This document shows positions 10,730-21,758 of a stretch of 64,000 bases of DNA, in pieces. The stretch is taken from positions 496,574,109 through 496,638,108 of the forward strand of contig NC_064614.1 of the NCBI RefSeq assembly GCF_023898315.1. The letters run 5' to 3'. Made by a program: the position numbers and the translations under genes. This DNA comes from Schistocerca nitens (taxonomy: Eukaryota > Arthropoda > Insecta > Orthoptera > Acrididae). The notes beneath the pieces are model-generated. The model did not search any database, was not told the origin of the DNA, and saw only the letters and a list, made by a program, of their open reading frames with translations. Numbering within the stretch: the stretch's first letter is position 1; every line of letters starts with the position of its first letter.

Positions 10730-13306
10730 GTGGTAATAGTAAACTGCAGGAGTGTCTATAGAAAGTTCCCAGAACTGCTCTCATTAATAAATGTTCACAA
10801 TGCCCACATAGTACTAGGGACAGAAAGTTGGCAGAAACCAGAAGTAAACAGTAATGAAATTCTAAACTCAGATTGGAATGTATACCGCAGAGACAGGCTG
10901 GAAAGTGAAAGGGAAGGCATGTTTATAGCGATAAAAAGTGCAATAGTATCGAAGGAAATTGACAGAGACCCGAAATGTGAAATAATTTGGGTGAAGGTCA
11001 CAGTTAAAGCAGGCTCAAACATGGTAATTGGATGTGTCTTTAGGCCCCCTGGCTCAGCAGCTGTTGTGGCAGAACACCTGAGGGAAAATTTGGAAAATAT
11101 TTTGAGTAGATTTCACGACCATATTATAGTTTTGGGTGGAGATTTTAATTTACCAGGTATAGATTTGGAGATTCAAACATTTATAACGGGTGGCAGGGAC
11201 AAAGAATGCAGTGCAATTTTTTTAAAGTGCATTATCTGAAAACTGCCTTGAGCAGTTAAACAGAGAACTGACTCGTGGCGATAACATATTTGACCTTCTG
11301 GTGACAAACAGACCCGAACTATTTGAAACAATTAACGCAGAACAGGGAATCAGCGATCATAAAGTGGTTACAGCATCGGTGTTTTCAGCCTTAAATAGAA
11401 ATATTAAAAAAGGTAGGAAGATTTCTCTGTTTAACAAAAGTGACAAAAAGCAGATTTCAGAGTACTTGACAGCTCAACACAAAAGTTTAGTCTCAAGTAC
11501 AGATAGTGTTGAGGATCAGTGGACAAAGTTCAAAACCATAGTACAATGTGCATTAGATGATTATGTGCCAAGCACGATTGTAAGAGATGGAAAAGAGTCA
11601 CCGTGGTACAACAACCGAGTTAGAAAACTGCTACAGAAGCAAAGGCAAATTCACAGCAAACATAAACATAGCCAAAGCCTTGCAGACAAACAAAAATTAC
11701 ATGAAGCGAAATGTAGTGTGAGGAGGGCTATGTGAGAGGCGTTCAATGAATTTGAAAGTTAAGTTCTTTGTACTAACTTGGCAGAAAATCCTAAGAAATT
11801 TTGGTCTTATGTCAAAGCGGTAGGTGGATCAAAATAAAATGTTCAGACACTCTGTGACCAAAATGGTACTGAAACAGTGGATGACAGACTAAAGGCCGAA
11901 ATACTAAATGTCTTTTTCCAAAGCTGTTTCACAGAGGAAGACTGCACTGTAGTTCCTTCTCTAGATTGTCACACTGATGACAAAATGGTAGATATCAAAG
12001 TAGATGACAGAGGGATAGAAAAACAATTAAAATCGCTCAAAAGAGAAAAGGCCGCTGGACCTGAAGGGATACCAGTTCGATTTTACACAGAGTACACAAA
12101 GGAACGTGCCCCCCTTCTTGCAGCGGTGTACCGTAGGTATCTAGAAGAGCGTAGCATTCCAAAAGATTGGAAAAGGGCATAGGTCATCCCCATTTTCAAG
12201 AAGGGACATCGAACAGATGTGCAGAACTATAGATCTCTAACTCTAACATCGATCAGTTGTAGAATTTTGGAACACGTATTATGTTTGAGAATAATGACTT
12301 TTCTGGAGACAAGAAATCTACTCTGTAGGAATCAGCATGGGTTTCAAAAAAGACGATCATGTGAAACCCAGCTCACGCTATTCACCCACGAGACTCAGAG
12401 GGCCATAGACACTGGTTCACAGGTAGATGCCGTGTTTCTTGACTTCCACAAGGTGTTTGATACAGTTCCCCACAGTCATTTAATGAACAAAGTAAGAGCA
12501 TATAGACTAACAGAACAATCGTGTGATTGGATTGAAGAGTTCCTAGGTAACAGAACGCAACATGTCATTCTCAATGGAGAGAAGTCTTCCAAAGTAAGAG
12601 GGATTTCTGGTGTGCTGCAGGGGAGTGTCATAGGACCGTTGCTATTCACAATATATATAAATGACCTTGCGGATAACATCGGAAGTTCACTGAGGCTTTT
12701 TGCGGATGATGCTGTAGTATATCGAGAGGTTGTAACAATGGAAAATTGTACTGAAATGCAGGAGAATCTGCAATGAATTGACGCATGGTGCAGGGAATGG
12801 AAATTTAATCGCAATGTAGCCAAGTGTAATGTGCTGCGAATACAAAGAAAGAAAGATCCTTTATCATTTAGCTACAAAACAGCAGGTCAGCAACTGGAAG
12901 CAGTTAATTCCATAACTTATCTGGGAGTAGGCATTAGGAGTGATTTAAAATGGAATGACCATATAAAATTAATCATCAGTAAAGCAGATGCCAGACTGAG
13001 ATTCATTGGAAGAATCCTAAGGAAATGCAGTCCGAAAACAAAGGAAGTAGGTTACAGTACACTTGTTCACCCACTGCTTTAATACTGCTCACTGGTGTGG
13101 GATCTGTGCCGGATGGGGTTGATAGAGGAGATCCAACCGAGAGCAGCACGCTTCGCTACAGGTTCATTTAGTAATTGCGAAAGCGTTACAGAGATGATAG
13201 ATAAACTCCAGTGGAAGACTCTGCAGGAGAGACGCTCAGTAGCTCGGTATGGGCTTTTGTTGAAGTTTCGAGAACACACCTTCACCGAGGAGTCAAGCAG
13301 TATATA
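10730..13306 (+). pseudogene. LINE ORF2: AP endonuclease and reverse transcriptase, interrupted
   Basis: Endonuclease motifs in order: VNCRS near the start, GTESW, LGGDFNLPG (about 11130-11160) and ISDHK (about 11350). Reverse transcriptase motifs follow: IPIFKKGHRTD and NYRSLTLTSI, NQHGFQK, VFLDFHKVFDTV (motif A), QGSVIGPLLFTIYINDL (motif B), FADD at 12699-12710 (motif C) and YLGVGI. The C-terminal part reads to about 13306. The frame is broken near 11240-11300, by stops around 11735-11880 and 12182, at 12776 and at 13082. Motif order and the GGDFN spelling fit the CR1/Jockey superfamily. It is not translatable as one protein. Confidence 0.85.
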
Positions 13307-13651
13307 GCTCCCTCCTACATACATCTCACGAAGAGACCATGATGATAAAATCAGAGAGATTAGAGCCCACGCAGAGGCATACTGACAATCTTTCTTTCCA
13401 CGAACAATACGAGACTGGAATAGAAGTGAGAACCAATAGAGGTACTTAAGGTACCCTCTGCCACACACCATCAGGTGGCTTGCAGAGTATGGATGTAGGT
13501 GTAGGTGTAGATATATGAAGTTACCCAGTTTTCAGATCTTTAGCATAAATGCACATAAAATATGTGGACAAATAATATAGGCTTCAAAAACTATGTGAAA
13601 AAGAAAAAAAGTCACTAAATGATAAAATCATATCTGCATCCACATTACATA

Positions 13652-15196
13652 ACGTGTGATGAAAAAGTTACGTGAATTTTTTAAATTTGCAGGCTTTACA
13701 GATATGATTTAAAAAATTTTTTTATCTTGTTTATACACATGTTGCTGATGTATGTTTGCATTGTCAGCTGTTCTGAGCACTTAGTTTATTGTTGAAAGTC
13801 GAAAAGGTTACACACATTATCGAGTGCTTGGCAAATTTTTACTTTCGAAAAAGATGGATCACAGAATTTGCATTAAATTTCTGAAGAAAGTTCAGCACTG
13901 CATTCAAAATGTTTACGGTGACTTTTGAAATGTCTACTGCAAGTAAGACAAGAGTTTGTGAGATATATAAATGTTTCAAAGATGGCCAAGAAGATGTCAA
14001 AAACGACAACTGCCTCGTACAAAACCTTTTTTTGTGGGAAAATTACTAACAATTAGTAATGATAATGTGAAAGAAGTAAAGAAAATGGTCCTGGAAAATC
14101 AGGAAATCACCTTCAGAGATATTTATGATGATTTTGGCATGTCCTATGGCTCATGACAAGCAATTTTTTCATTATGTTTTGGACATAACATGTGTAGCCA
14201 CAAAGTCTGTTGCGAAATTGTCGAATTTCGACCAAAAATGACGTCACGTAGACATTGCTCAGGAGTTTCTGAATGAAGCTCACAATGATCCACAACTTCT
14301 AAAGAAGGTTATAACAGGTGACAAAACATGAGTATATGGGTACGACATTGAAATCAAGGTCCAGTGATCCCAATGGAAACTCCTTGAAGAGTTGGGTTGA
14401 GTTGTTTGGGGGAGGAAACCAAACAGCGAGTTCATCGGACTCATCGGATTGGGGAAGGACAGGGAAAGAAATCAACCATGCCCTTTCAAAGGAACCATCC
14501 CAGCATTTGCCTGGATCGATTTAGGGAAATCACAGAAAACCTAAATCAGGATGGCCGGACGCGGGATTGAACCGTCGTCCTCTCGAATGCGAGTCCAGTT
14601 TGCTAACCACTACGCCACCTTGCTTGTTCAAACTGCCTAAAGAAACAATATCAGAGGGGGGGGGGGGGGGGGGACACAATTCTGCTCACATGAGAAAGTT
14701 CTTCTCACTCTTTTCTTCAATTACAATGGGATTGTACATCATGAATTCCTGCTTTATGGTCAATAACGAATACTACTGGAAAGTCGTGCGCCATTTGCAT
14801 CAAGCAATCTGAAGAAAACAACCAGAATTGTGGCAAAAACACTCATGGAAATTGCAACATGATAATGCTCCTACATACATCTTAATGCTTCTTTGTGATT
14901 TGTCTTGTGAGCTCAGACACCATATTCACTGGACATGGGCCCCTACCACTTTTCTATTGCTGAGGCTGAAGAGAACCATGAATGGATGTTGTTTTGCCAC
15001 CATTGATGAGATAAAAGCAGAATCACTGACGGCACTGAACACTACGACAAAAAATGAGTTTCCAAGGATGGAGAAAATGATGGCCCAAGTGTATCATATG
15101 TGAGGGGGATTACTGTGAAGAGGACAAAGTTGATGGTGATGCATAAATAGTCTTCAACAAAAACAAAAATTCCCATTAATTTTTGATCACACATCG
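13652..15196 (+). mobile_element. mariner (DD34D-type) transposon, decayed, split by a SINE
   Basis: Terminal inverted repeats (ACGTGTGATGAAAAAGTTA at the left, CGATGTGTGATCAAAAATTA read inward from the right) are flanked by TA at 13650-13651 and 15197-15198. Transposase traces on the plus strand include MDHRICIKF near 13855, KTRVCEIYKCFKDGQED, ITGDKT then VYGYDIEIK near 14310-14350, LFFNYNG then VHHEF near 14720, and HDNAPT near 14858. Between the central and C-terminal parts lie a SINE and an 18-base G run. Without them the length is near the usual 1.3 kb. Multiple stops and frameshifts make it inactive. Confidence 0.85.
14390..14625 (-). repeat. tRNA-derived SINE (family S2) inserted in mariner
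   Basis: Read on the minus strand it begins with A-box-like GGTGGCGTAGTGGTTAGC and B-box-like GACGGTTCAATCCC, followed by a body with CATCCTGATTTAGGTTTTC and a tail ending in CCTCCCCCAAACAACTCAACC. It interrupts the mariner coding sequence between the KVQ...QWK region and the RLKK region. A second, more decayed member lies at 46045-46215. Target-site duplications are not clear. Confidence 0.75.
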
Positions 15197-15204
15197 TATT
15201 CTGC

Positions 15205-16065
15205 TAGCCACTGTGAAATACATGGCAGAGTACTCAGCATTTTACCACATGTTAGGGCTGAAGCTTGGAAAGAATGACTTTCTTAATGCCTCTCTATGCA
15301 TTGTAATTAGTCTTATCTTCCATTCTGGGTCTCTACAAGAGTAGAAGAATAAATGCAGATGCTTCACTTTTCTTGAATCTTTCTAAGCAGGTTTTCACAA
15401 AAATACTGGCATCTGTCTTTGAGCATCTGCCAGTTCAAGTTTTTCAGCACAATGGGGCACACACGTGATTAATTAGCAGCTTCCTTCACACGCTGATGGC
15501 ATTTTCCCAGTATACTGCCAATGTATTGAAGTCTGCCACCTGCCTTACCTATTAATAATACTATGTTATCATCCCATTTTATATCCCTACAAATTGTTAC
15601 ATGTAAGTATTTGTACCCTCTGACTGATTCCAATTGCGACTTGCTGATATTAAGTCATATGATGCTACTTTTCTGTGTTCTGTGAAATGCACAGTTTTAT
15701 GTTTCTGTACATTTAAAGCAAATTGCCAATCGTTGCACCACTTTTACATCTTATCAAGATCTAGCTGGTTATTTGTGCAGCTTTTTTTAAAACAACACTT
15801 CATTATAGGTAATGGCATGATCTGAAGAAAGTCTGTGGCTATTGCCAGATCACTGAGCACATTCACCTATTTGACACACTACAAATTACTTCTACTCCTG
15901 TAAACGCCTCTCCACCCAAGATAATATGCTGCATCCTCACTACAAAGAAATCATCAAGCAAACTTTGTCTGATACCATGTGTGATTGTAATTTCATTAAT
16001 AAATGCTGGTGTGATACTAACAAGGAGACCATCAGACTGTTAATCATAGATTTTGATGAGTCTTA
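15205..16065 (-). mobile_element. 5'- and 3'-truncated LINE relic, CR1-like
   Basis: Minus-strand frames show reverse transcriptase C-terminal character: CNDWQFALNVQK then KTVHFT, and LAVYWENAIS. These match the post-YADD region (W...LN..K) of CR1-like LINEs. Stops are frequent. It is related to but distinct from family A. It directly abuts the mariner end at 15196. Confidence 0.6.
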
Positions 16066-16080
16066 GGTATGCTGTAGAAG

Positions 16081-16823
16081 GACCTGTCCTTAATAGATGA
16101 CTAGTGGCTTTTCATGTGATGGCACCTAGTTTCCAAGAAAATGGATCTCAAAATTTTATGAGGTAGCTCTTATACCCCTAATGTTTATCAAATTTTGACC
16201 AAACAAGCATAGCACAATGGTTAAGGTTCACAGATACTAAGCTGGTGGTATCAGTTCAAACCCCCCCCCCCCCCCTTTTCCTCATTGTACAGAATATCAT
16301 TAAATAGTATATGTTACGCAAAACTATTCAAAAGTACTCATGTTGCCACAATAAACCCATTAATAAATCAATTGTTACAGCAATGTTTATTGAAATGTGT
16401 ATTCTGTTTGTTACAGAATAGATTACGGAATTGTCTAACTCGCTTGCATTCACTTGCTGTGTTAGAACAGAATTCTGGATGATATCTATAATGGATAACA
16501 CAGTTCAATTAGATTCAAAAAGATTGTTCTTTTGTTGATCATCTTCCATGTAACCACACATACGAGATCATTCCTAGGAAAGCACATGCACTAAATTAAT
16601 ACAGTATTAAAGAACGTATTTTTATGGAAGCAAACATCATGCGATGGGCTAATTTGTACTGCCAACATGGCAGCCCTAATGGTTAGTCATTGTGTTATGC
16701 TTGCTTCACACAAATGTAACTAATGTTATGGGTATAGGTGTTCTATAAAGCTTCAACACTAATTTTCTCGGGAACTAGGAGCCATCACATGAGGAGCCGC
16801 AAGCCATATACTCAGGACAGGTC
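16081..16823. mobile_element. Non-autonomous element with ~100-base terminal inverted repeats
   Basis: The left arm (16081-16180) and the reverse complement of the right arm (16724-16823) align over roughly 100 bases. Both start GACCTGTCCT and share TCATGTGATGGC, CCTAGTT and GAGAAAAT-type blocks. No transposase is visible inside. The interior holds a tRNA-like stretch (about 16208-16258) and a C run at 16261-16275. Target-site duplications were not resolved, so the superfamily is unknown. Confidence 0.6.
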
Positions 16824-17099
16824 TCTCTGAAACATACTGCAGACTCACAGAAGTCAGTGATTAACAGGTCTGATGGTCTCTTTGTAAGCCAACCACTTTC
16901 AGCAAGTCAAGAAATACGGAGGGTGTACAAAAACAAGGAAGCACCAAAAAATAATATACTTCCATGCCTAACATGGTATTGGAAAACTGCTGGCACTCAA
17001 AACAGCTTTCACTCATCTCAGAATGGATAAATACAGGTTCTTTACAATCAAAATATCCACGGGTGTACTGCCGGTCTACAGTGTCCAACGGGCACAATA

Positions 17100-17130
17100 T
17101 TTCGGCGATCATACATGTCGCCATCATCAG
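17100..17130 (-). ncRNA. Hammerhead-like half-core in PLE 3' end
   Basis: On the minus strand CTGATGA is followed by one spare base, a 5-bp stem (GGCGA/TCGCC) with a 9-base loop, then GAAA. That is the CUGANGA-stem II-GAAA side of a hammerhead, as reported for Penelope-like elements. I could not close convincing stems I and III, and the spare base before stem II is non-canonical, so activity is unproven. Confidence 0.4.
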
Positions 17131-17182
17131 GTGAACTGACGGACTGAGCTCCTGTGAACGTGCCGGCACGGAGATCCATACA

Positions 17183-18856
17183 CTATGGCAGCTCAGGGGG
17201 AACTGGGTTCGGTCGCCGCGGCGGCCGATTTAAATACCCTCCGCCCGCAGCGCGCTCACTCCGCTGTCCGCGCCCCGCACAACGGTCGCGCGGTGAAACA
17301 GATTGCGACGGCGTCTGAGATGACGTCGGTGTGATGGCTCTGTCCGCCGTGGTCATCACAACTATACATTTGCTCGATTTACTCTTGATTAACCCAATCG
17401 CTGGTTCCCAAGCCTTGCTAAGATTATAGCCACAATCACGGTTTATGAGGTCGTCGTTGGTGCGAATTTCGATGGCTTCTCTAACAACGCTGTCCCAGTA
17501 TCTCGACGTCTGTACCAGAATCCTCGTGCGTTCATACTCCATAGCGTGATTTTCCAACAAACAATGTTCAGCGACCGCCGACTTGCTCGGATACATCAGT
17601 CGAGTGTGCCTCTGGTGTTCACGGCATCGATCCTCGACGGTACGCATCGTCTGACCAATATACGACTTGCCACATTGACACGGAATCTGGTACACGCCGG
17701 CCTTCCTCAAACCGAGGTCATCTTTGGCGCTCCCCACCAGTGCAGGAGTTTCATTCGGAGGACAAAACACAGTTCCGACCCGGTGTTTCTTCAAAATGCA
17801 GGCAATTTTCCCCGAGAGTGCGCCTGTATATGGGATAAACGCAGTGCCTACCTCCTCCCTCGTGATTTCATCCATCTCCACAGGTTGTGCTGTAGTGGGT
17901 GGGCGGAGAGCACGTTGAATCTGCCACTCTGAGTACCCATTTTTTCGAAATACAGTTCTCAGATGTTCCAATTCCTGGGGTAGACTCTCTGCGTCAGAGA
18001 TAGTGCGTGCCCTATGTACTAGAGTTTTAAGCATCCCATTCCTCTGTGAAGGGTGGTGGCAGCTGTCTGCGTGCAAATACAGATCAGTGTGCATCATCTT
18101 CCGATACACCCCATGGCCTAGGGTGCCGTCAGGCCTTCTCTTGACCAAGATGTCAAGGAAAGGTAGTTTACCCTCCGTTTCAGTCTCCATAGTGAATTTG
18201 ATGTTGGGGTGTATGGAGTTTAGATGTGTAAGGAAGTCAAGGAGTTTATCCATACCATGTGGTCAGATGACGAATGTGTCGTCCACGTAATGGAAAAAGC
18301 AAGTAGGTTTCCATTCGGATGACGACAGGGCTTCCTCCTCGAAGTTCTCCATGTACAAATTCGCTACCACCGGTGAGAGTGGGTTACCCATGGCGACTCC
18401 CTCCGTTTGTTCGTAGTATTCTCCATTAAAAAGAAAATACGTGGAAATCAAGACATGCCTAAAAAGTTCAGTGGTCTTCTCGTCAAACTTCTGACTAATC
18501 AATTCTAGTGACTCTCGCAGGGGTACCCTCGTGAACAAGGAAACGATGTCAAAACTCACCATGATATCTGACTCACCCAACGTGAAGCTATCAAGGCGTT
18601 TAACAAAATCCACGGAATTACGGATGTGATGAGGGCATTTACCCACATAAGGACTTAATATTCCCATCAGGTATTTGGCCAACAAATATGTAGGTGCCCT
18701 GATGTTGCTGACAATGGGGCGTAATGGTACCCCCTGTTTGTGAACCTTCGGGAGTCCATATAGTCTAGGCGGTACCGGACCTTGGGGTAACAATTTCTTA
18801 GCGTCACCCTCCAGTAAATCTGCGTCCTTGAGAAGTGACCTCATCTTGTTGTCCAC
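17183..18856 (-). pseudogene. Penelope-like RT-GIY-YIG polyprotein with one nonsense codon
   Basis: About 557 codons are in one frame with a single TGA near 18264, just after YVDDTFVI. RT motifs: LYGLPKVHK, LRPIVSNI, MVSFDIVSLFTRVP (motif A), GVAMGNPLSPVVANLYME (motif B) and HYVDDTFVI (motif C, YVDD). The endonuclease follows with GVYQIPCQCGKSYIGQT (the GIY-YIG variant spelled GVY...YIG), a downstream R-X3-H stretch (RCREHQRH) and VAEHCLLENH. The C-terminal tail is basic and proline-rich. PLE proteins are usually longer, so the N-terminal portion is lost. Apart from the truncation and one stop the frame is remarkably clean, which suggests a young insertion. Confidence 0.9.
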
Positions 18857-18922
18857 ATGAGATGTCTGCTTGTGAGATGTCTGCTTGTGTCTGTATATGT
18901 GTGGATGGATATGTGTGGATGG

Positions 18923-18968
<46 letters not shown>

Positions 18969-19085
18969 ATACCCGTCCTTTTTTCCCCCTAAGGTAAGTC
19001 TTTCCGCTCCCGGGATTGGAATTACTCCTTACCCTCTCCCCTAAAACCAAACATCCTTTCGTCTTTCCCTCTCCTTCCCTCTTTC

Positions 19086-19112
19086 CTGATGAGGCAACAG
19101 TTTGTTGCGAAA
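19086..19112 (+). ncRNA. Hammerhead-like half-core, copy 1
   Basis: CTGATGA, one spare G, stem GCAAC/GTTGC with loop AGTTT, then GAAA. Compared with the copy at 19431, the differences fall at the variable core position (T versus C), the spare base and the loop, while the stem is kept. Confidence 0.35.
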
Positions 19113-19192
19113 GCTTGAATTTTGTGTGTGTGTTTGTGTTTGTTTGTGTGTCTATCGACCTGCCAGCGCTTTCGTTCGGTAAGTCACATCAT

Positions 19193-19195
<3 letters not shown>

Positions 19196-19276
<81 letters not shown>
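19196..19276. repeat. (TA)n microsatellite
   Basis: About 40 uninterrupted TA units lie between the two tandem terminal repeats. It may be unstable or misassembled. Confidence 0.97.
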
Positions 19277-19278
<2 letters not shown>

Positions 19279-19430
19279 ATGGATATGTGTCTGTGTGCGA
19301 GTGTATACCCGTCCTTTTTTCCCCCTAAGGTAAGTCTTTCCGCTCCCGGGATTGGAATGACTCCTTACACTCTCCCTTAAAACCCACATCCTTTCGTCTT
19401 TCCCTCTCCTTCCCTCTTTCCTGACGAAGC

Positions 19431-19447
19431 AACCGTGGGTTGCGAAA
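19431..19447 (+). ncRNA. Hammerhead-like half-core, copy 2
   Basis: CTGACGA, a spare A, a GCAAC...GTTGC stem whose central bases are the loop, then GAAA. It is the second member of the tandem pair. Confidence 0.35.
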
Positions 19448-19639
19448 GCTAGAATTTTGTGTGTATGTTTGTGATAGTTTGTGGTCTATCGACCTGCCAG
19501 CACTTTCGTTTAGTAAGTCACATCATCTTTGTTTTTAGATATATATTTTCAGTAAACTAGATAAAAAAAAATCTGTAATATCATATCTCAATAAGGAACT
19601 TTAAATTTCCAGCATAGGGCAGAGGTACGCAGAGGAACT

Positions 19640-20470
19640 CTAACTCAACAGTGTAACCGTTCATAATGGGAGGGAACCTCCATGGTACACCGTCACTCTA
19701 AAGAAACACTTAAAGAAACATATATTACAGCATAATAGGTGCCGAACAATGTGTAGGGCTATAGATAGAGAAATGCTGAATGAAATCTGTTCGACTGTCA
19801 AGAGAGCAATGTGTGGTGCCTTCAATGACTACTGTAGCACAATAGTGTCAAGTAATCTTTCACACAACCCAAAGAAATTCCGGTCATGTGTAATGGCTGT
19901 TAGTGGCACCAATGTCAGTGTCCAGTCCCCAGTGAATGAGACATGAACTGAAATTGAGGGTGGCAAAGCAAAAGCTGAAATGCTTAACTCCACTTTCAAA
20001 TGTTCCTTTACAAAGGAAAACATGGGAGAGTTTCCCCACTTTAACCCTCGTACCACTGAAAAGATGAAACAAGTATTAGCGTCAGTGGAGTTGAGAAACA
20101 GCTGAAATAATTAAAACTGAACAAAGCTCCAAAGTTCTATGGAATCCCTATCAGATTCCATACTGAATTTGTGGTTGAGTTTGCCCCTCTTCTAACTATA
20201 ATCTATCATAGATCCCTTGAACACAAGACTTTGCCCGGTTCTTGAGAAAACGCACAGGTCACACTAGTCTACAAGAAGGGTAGTAGAACTGATCCACAAA
20301 ACTACCGCCCAATATCTTTGACACTGATTTATTCTAGAACCTTATAACATATTCTGAGCTCAAACATAATGAGGTATCTTGAACAGACTGACCACCTCGA
20401 TGCCAACCAGCATGGATTCGAAAACATCGATCATGTGAAACACAACTCGAACTTTTCTCACATGACATTC
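19640..20470 (+). mobile_element. LINE fragment related to family A
   Basis: Plus-strand frames give AEMLNSTFKCSFT, then KAPKFYGIPIRFHTEF, then LVYKKGSRTDPQNYRPISLT and ANQHGFEN. These cover the linker and the first reverse transcriptase motifs. The fragment stops before motif A, where an RTE fragment begins. Stops are common. Confidence 0.7.
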
Positions 20471-20479
20471 TGAAAGAAA

Positions 20480-20721
20480 GAAAAACGGAAGAACAGCTGA
20501 AGAAGCTGGCATCAGTGCTTAAGTACTAAAAGAAGCTGGGCTGACTATCACTGGAGAAATAACAAACATCACACAAAACATATGGCAAACTGAAGTAATA
20601 CCACCAGACTGGAAGAGTCTACTTAGTCTACTTAGAAAAGAGGATCGGACCAATGATAACATTTACAGAGGGGTGTCTTTACTGCCCGTCACATTCAAAA
20701 TTATATCACGGTGCATGCAGT
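20480..20721 (+). mobile_element. RTE/L1-like LINE fragment, plus strand
   Basis: The frame reads ITQNIWQTEVIPPDWKS, then NIYRGVSLLPVTFKII, matching the (I)P.DWK...NYRGISLL block of RTE- and L1-type reverse transcriptases. It abuts the minus-strand RTE copy, so the two form a head-on junction near 20721. Confidence 0.6.
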
Positions 20722-21379
20722 AACATGATGTGTTTTAAACAATTTGTTTATTCTACTATGCCATGGTGGTTTCTCATTCAGGTTTTGTGCTGTTATTTCT
20801 CCTAAGTATTTGAATTTTTCAACAATTTTTATGTCGTGCTCTCCAATTCTAATTTTATTTGACAGTGGCGGATCTGTCAGCATTAGTTCTGTTTTTTTCA
20901 AAAGATATTTTAAGGCCAATACTCTGGGCTATTTCCTGTAACAATTGCATTTGTTTTTTGGTTCTCGGATGTTGTTGGGGAGAAGAGTGAGATCATCTGC
21001 AAAACCTAAACAGTTCAGCTTCATTTTGCCTTTTTGTGTTCCAATCTTATTGTGCTTTGGATTGTACTTGTACCATTCCCTCATTATATATTCAAGGGCA
21101 CAATTAAAAAGAAGTGGTGACAGGCCATCTCCCTGATTTAAACCAGTTTTTACCAAGAATGATTCAGAAAGTTCCCCTCTGAACTTAATTTTTGAATTTG
21201 AATTTGTTAATGTAAGCTCCATTCTGGGTGAAGTTGGAAACATTCAAAATTTTTAACAGTGAAGGTCTATGAACAGAATCATATGCTTTCTTAACATCTA
21301 TAAATGTAAGAGAGAGTCTTGTTTCGTTTGCAGTAGTAAGCCATGATTAATTTGAGGGTAATTATTTGTTTGGCATTAT

Positions 21380-21620
21380 AGCTCTCCAGTCCTCCAAGTG
21401 GTGAATCTCCTCCTCGTAGTATAGCAATAGTAAACCACGAGTTACCACTGACAACCTCTGTAGTAGTGCAAGAAAAATTAATCTTACATCCAACAAAAGT
21501 AATTGGTCCTCCAAGCAGTTGCTGTTGTGCTGTCTGCTTTGGTTTAACATCAAAGGTATCTACAGTCTTGTACACAGGTAGTCTCGTTCTTCTTGTATAT
21601 CTTCTCCTTCGGTATGGCAT
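21380..21620 (-). pseudogene. Truncated Arg-rich capsid-like reading frame
   Basis: From an ATG at 21620 the frame runs about 80 codons before merging into RTE sequence. Seven of the first thirteen residues are Arg (MPYRRRRYTRRTR). This is followed by alternating hydrophobic and polar segments such as PITFVGCKINFSC and SWFTIAILRGGDSP that could be beta strands. A basic N-terminal arm before beta strands is typical of circovirus-like capsid proteins. The frame has no stop before the junction although the surrounding RTE has several. The protein is cut off at the RTE junction, so most of any original gene is absent. No family match could be tested, and a DNA-binding host peptide cannot be excluded. 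Confidence 0.4.
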
Positions 21621-21758
21621 GGCTGTCTGTACTGTGCGGCTGCCTCGAGTCGACTAAGCATGCTGCTGCCTCATGAGAAGTGACGTAACTACAGGGCGTG
21701 ACAGGAAGTACGCGCACTGATAAGAGCAATGGCTGCCACTTCCGGACCCTTTAGCAGC

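Larger units (their letters stand above)
10147..13514 (+). mobile_element. CR1-like LINE, family A copy 1, nearly full length
   Basis: The element contains remnants of ORF1 (esterase-like, 10147-10467), an AP endonuclease plus reverse transcriptase ORF2 (10730-13306) and a 3' UTR ending in GGTGGCTTGCAGAGTATGG and a (TGTAGG)n tail at about 13491-13514. The same tail ends the copies at 25912 and 49845, which defines the family. The 5' limit is uncertain. It lies antisense to the host gene. Confidence 0.85.
17040..18857 (-). mobile_element. Penelope-like element (PLE) with GIY-YIG endonuclease, 5'-truncated
   Basis: The minus strand encodes a reverse transcriptase followed by a GIY-YIG endonuclease (18856-17183), then a short 3' region with a CTGATGA-hairpin-GAAA motif at 17130-17100. 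The N-terminal part upstream of 18857 is missing and is replaced by a TG-rich repeat. This architecture (RT without AP endonuclease, C-terminal GIY-YIG) is diagnostic of EN+ PLEs. Confidence 0.9.
18880..19540 (+). repeat. Tandem pair of PLE-terminus-like repeats around TG and TA microsatellites
   Basis: Two roughly 260-300-base copies share GCGAGTGTATACCCGTCC, GGTAAGTCTTTCCGCTCCC, CTTTCGTCTTTCCCTCTCC, the CTGANGA-hairpin-GAAA motif and CTATCGACCTGCCAGC. Copy 1 ends near 19195 and copy 2 near 19530. They abut the truncated 5' side of the PLE but point the opposite way. A (TG)n tract sits at about 18926-18962. Confidence 0.7.
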
